A stretch of DNA of 8,224 nt, from positions 1 to 8,224 of the forward strand of contig JAQGKJ010000288.1 in NCBI GenBank assembly GCA_028290165.1, given 5' to 3'. Position numbers and translations under genes: made by a program. Under the pieces are notes generated by a model. That model worked only from the letters and a program-made list of their open reading frames with translations. It did not search any database and was not told where the DNA came from. Each line of letters begins with the position of its first letter. Position 1 is the first letter of the stretch. This document shows positions 6,302 through 8,224 of this stretch, piece after piece. The stretch comes from Bradyrhizobium sp. GTDB lineage: Bacteria > Pseudomonadota > Alphaproteobacteria > Rhizobiales > Xanthobacteraceae.

Positions 6302-7108
6302 ATGTTTTTTGAAAACGCTGGCTGCATTCTGGGCCAAGCTCCCGGGATGAGAGCGCCCGTCGCTTCGCGGAGTCCCCTGCCCTTGAATTTCCTCTTCGTC
6401 CTCGCGGTTGGCCTCCTCGCCGGCACCATCTCGGGCATCGTCGGCACGGGTTCGTCGATCATGCTGATGCCGGTGCTGGTCTATCAATACGGGCCGAAAC
6501 AGGCGGTGCCGATCATGGCGATCGCCGCCGTCATGGCGAACCTGTCCCGAATCCTCGCCTGGTGGCGCGAGGTCGACTGGCGCGCCTGCGCGGCCTATTC
6601 CGTCACCGGTATTCCAGCCGCAGCGCTTGGCGCCCGCACCTTGCTGGCGCTGCCGTCACACGCCGTCGATGTTGCGATCGGCCTGTTTCTGATCGCGATG
6701 GTGCCGGTGCGACACTGGCTCGCCCGGCACGATCTCAAACTCAGGCTATGGCACCTTGCGATCGGCGGCGCTGTGATCGGCTACCTCACGGGCATCGTGG
6801 TATCGACCGGGCCGCTGAGCGTGCCGCTGTTTCTGTTTTACGGCCTCACCAAGGGCGCGTTTCTCGCTACCGAAGCGGCAAGCTCGCTCGGCATCTACGT
6901 CAGCAAATCGGTGACCTTCCAGCAGTTCGGCGCGCTGACATCAGACGTCGCCCTGAAGGGACTGGTGGCCGGTGCATCGCTGATGTCCGGTGCCTTCATC
7001 GCCAAGCGTTTTGTCTTGCGGCTCAAGCCGGACGTGTTTCGGCTGGTGATGGATGGGATCATGCTGGCGGCAGGCGTTTCGCTGCTGTGGTCGGCGGCCA
7101 CTGCCTAA
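6302..7108 (+). CDS. TauE/SafE-family membrane transporter (putative sulfite/anion exporter)
   Basis: Inner-membrane permease of the TauE/SafE (formerly DUF81) family, whose studied members export sulfite, sulfoacetate or related organic anions; the substrate here is not determined. The 268-aa product is very hydrophobic with about eight membrane segments (roughly 29-50, 52-62, 68-86, 97-117, 121-137, 150-170, 172-182, 217-266 as two helices). It shows the family's internal two-fold pattern: GIVGTGSSIMLMPVLV (45-60) is echoed by GIVVSTGPLSVPLFLF (164-179). The start is uncertain. ATG 6302 has GAAGG only three bases away; ATG 6347 (residue 16) or TTG 6383 (just before the first helix) would remove a polar leader that does not look conserved. 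No sulfur-metabolism gene is adjacent, so context does not identify the substrate. Confidence 0.88.
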   Translation: MFFENAGCILGQAPGMRAPVASRSPLPLNFLFVLAVGLLAGTISGIVGTGSSIMLMPVLVYQYGPKQAVPIMAIAAVMANLSRILAWWREVDWRACAAYSVTGIPAAALGARTLLALPSHAVDVAIGLFLIAMVPVRHWLARHDLKLRLWHLAIGGAVIGYLTGIVVSTGPLSVPLFLFYGLTKGAFLATEAASSLGIYVSKSVTFQQFGALTSDVALKGLVAGASLMSGAFIAKRFVLRLKPDVFRLVMDGIMLAAGVSLLWSAATA

Positions 7109-7243
7109 AATCCATCGGTTTGGGTTATTCCGGCCTGAACCAATCCCCAGCAATGCCAGACGAAGTGACGCGTCCCGCATCGAATTTCGGAAGGGCCATT
7201 AACGATTCCTGTCCTGGTGACGGGTTTTCGGTCGCCGCAAGCC

Positions 7244-7250
7244 AGGAGGA
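7244..7250 (+). promoter_or_regulatory. Strong ribosome binding site for the prohibitin-like gene
   Basis: AGGAGGA stands four bases before ATG 7255, the only near-perfect Shine-Dalgarno sequence in the window. It fixes the start and suggests higher translation than the dnaB, alr or xth starts. The 146 bases between the tauE-like stop and this ATG show no clear terminator or promoter. Confidence 0.85.
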
Positions 7251-7254
7251 ATAA

Positions 7255-8139
7255 ATGACCAGGGGAATTGTCGGCGCTGCCATCGTCGGTCTGGTTGCGC
7301 TCATTACCGTATTGGGAAGCTGGTACACCGTCGATCAGACCGAGCGTGGCGTGCTGCTTCGCAATGGCGCGGTCATCGGCACCGCGCAACCGGGCCTCGG
7401 GTTCAAGATGCCCCTCATCGACAGCGTCGAGAAGATCAGCGTCAGAACCTCGACCTATACCTGGGACAAGATGAATTCCTACTCCTTCGATCAGCAGCCG
7501 GCCGACCTGAAGATCAGTGTCACCTTGCGGGCCTCACCCGACAAGGTCGCCGACCTCTACGCCAAATTCGGACGGCTGGACACGGCGGTCAATCAGGTCG
7601 TCAACCCCGTCGTGAACCAGCAGGTCAAGGTCGTGTTCGGCCGGTATACGGCGGTCAAGGCGATCCAGGAGCGCGGCGCGCTCAACGGCGCCATCAAGGA
7701 TGCCATCACGGAAACCCTGAAATACGACCCGATGATCATCATCGAGAGCGTTCAACTCGAGAACATCGAATTCAGCGCCAACTATCTGCACTCGATCGAG
7801 CAGCGCATGCTGGCCGAGGTCGAGGTGCAGAAGCTGCAGCAGAACGCCGAGCGTGAAAAGGTGCAGGCACAAATCACCGTCACCCAGGCGATGGCGAAAG
7901 CCAACGCCGTTCGCGCGGAGGCGCAGGCGAACGCCGATGTCACCAAATTGAATGGCGAAGCGCGGGCCTCGAATATCAAGATCACCGGCGAGGCCGAAGC
8001 CGCCGCCATCGAGGCCCGGGCCAAGGCGCTCGGCACCAATCCGAATCTCGTCACGCTGGTTCAGGCCGAGCGCTGGAACGGGGTGCTGCCGACGACGATG
8101 GTGCCGGGTTCGGCGGTGCCGTTCGTGTCGGTGAAATGA
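7255..8139 (+). CDS. SPFH/prohibitin-family membrane protein
   Basis: Membrane-anchored scaffold of the stomatin/prohibitin/flotillin/HflKC (SPFH) superfamily; members form large rings on the membrane and often modulate FtsH-type proteases or membrane microdomains. The 294-aa product has an N-terminal transmembrane helix (about 5-22) with few charged residues before it, then the SPFH domain (about 23-190) with the typical VDQTERGVLLRNG opening and PGLGFKMPLID turn. A long Ala/Glu/Lys/Gln-rich coiled coil follows (about 183-260), with an ordinary C-terminus ending PFVSVK. The layout and length fit prohibitins better than HflK/HflC, and no hflK/hflC pair or protease lies beside it. The stop is TGA 8137-8139. 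Its specific partner is not shown by the context. Confidence 0.9.
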   Translation: MTRGIVGAAIVGLVALITVLGSWYTVDQTERGVLLRNGAVIGTAQPGLGFKMPLIDSVEKISVRTSTYTWDKMNSYSFDQQPADLKISVTLRASPDKVADLYAKFGRLDTAVNQVVNPVVNQQVKVVFGRYTAVKAIQERGALNGAIKDAITETLKYDPMIIIESVQLENIEFSANYLHSIEQRMLAEVEVQKLQQNAEREKVQAQITVTQAMAKANAVRAEAQANADVTKLNGEARASNIKITGEAEAAAIEARAKALGTNPNLVTLVQAERWNGVLPTTMVPGSAVPFVSVK

Positions 8140-8166
8140 GGGGCGAAAATATCAAGGGAGGATGGT

Positions 8167-8188
8167 GCCTGCGGCGGTGACCGCGGGC
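8167..8188 (+). terminator. Possible terminator hairpin after the prohibitin-like gene
   Basis: GCCTGCGG (8167-8174) pairs with CCGCGGGC (8181-8188) over eight base pairs with one G-T wobble and a six-base loop, 28 bases after the stop codon. The following CTTATC is only a poor T-tract, so termination here is tentative. Confidence 0.35.
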
Positions 8189-8224
8189 CTTATCACCCTC
8201 AACGTTCGAGCGGTTCGGAGCGCC

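Noticed and set aside
6076..6487. Minus-strand frames overlapping the repeat and the 5' end of the tauE-like gene
   Set aside because: They run antisense to a well-supported membrane protein and through repeat sequence; their composition is typical of shadow frames.
8162..8224. Start of a new gene at ATG 8162 after AGGGAGG
   Set aside because: The ribosome site abuts the ATG with no spacer, only 21 codons are visible, the product is unrecognised, and a hairpin occupies the same bases.

Overview
The window looks like chromosomal DNA from a member of the Nitrobacteraceae (Bradyrhizobiaceae), most likely Bradyrhizobium. The base composition is GC-rich with strong avoidance of TTA/CTA/TCA codons. 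The DnaB, alanine racemase, Cfa and TauE-family proteins read like Bradyrhizobium versions. The long intergenic space carries dispersed inverted repeats that I recall from Bradyrhizobium genomes (from memory, not searched).

Layout from left to right. (1) At 1-1209 is the 3' part of a cyclopropane-fatty-acyl-phospholipid synthase gene; its start lies before the window. (2) At 1210-1999 is a sparse region with a possible 71-aa minus-strand gene converging on cfa, a 16-bp palindrome identical to the CRP consensus half-sites, and a 40-codon single-helix membrane protein gene. (3) At 2000-5545 is a same-strand housekeeping cluster: dnaB (replicative helicase), alr (alanine racemase) and an xth-type exonuclease III gene. 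The xth gene is split by what looks like one missing G near 4942, although all catalytic residues survive across the two fragments. (4) At 5546-6301 is about 750 bp without a convincing gene, packed with nested inverted repeats: an IR at 5668-5748, a cloverleaf-like fold at 5831-5927, further hairpins to about 6148, and a 15-bp perfect IR at 6173/6252. (5) At 6302-7108 is a TauE/SafE-family membrane transporter. (6) At 7255-8139 is an SPFH/prohibitin-family membrane protein with a near-perfect Shine-Dalgarno sequence.

The dnaB-alr-xth run serves replication, peptidoglycan D-alanine supply and DNA repair; the genes may be co-transcribed because the gaps are only 48 and 13 bp. The membrane genes at either end (cfa, tauE-like, prohibitin-like) concern lipid modification, anion export and membrane organisation, and show no evident shared pathway with the cluster. 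I see no CRISPR array, transposase, phage gene, toxin-antitoxin pair or defence system. The points most worth checking are the xth frameshift, the structured repeat block, the CRP-type palindrome and the small membrane protein.
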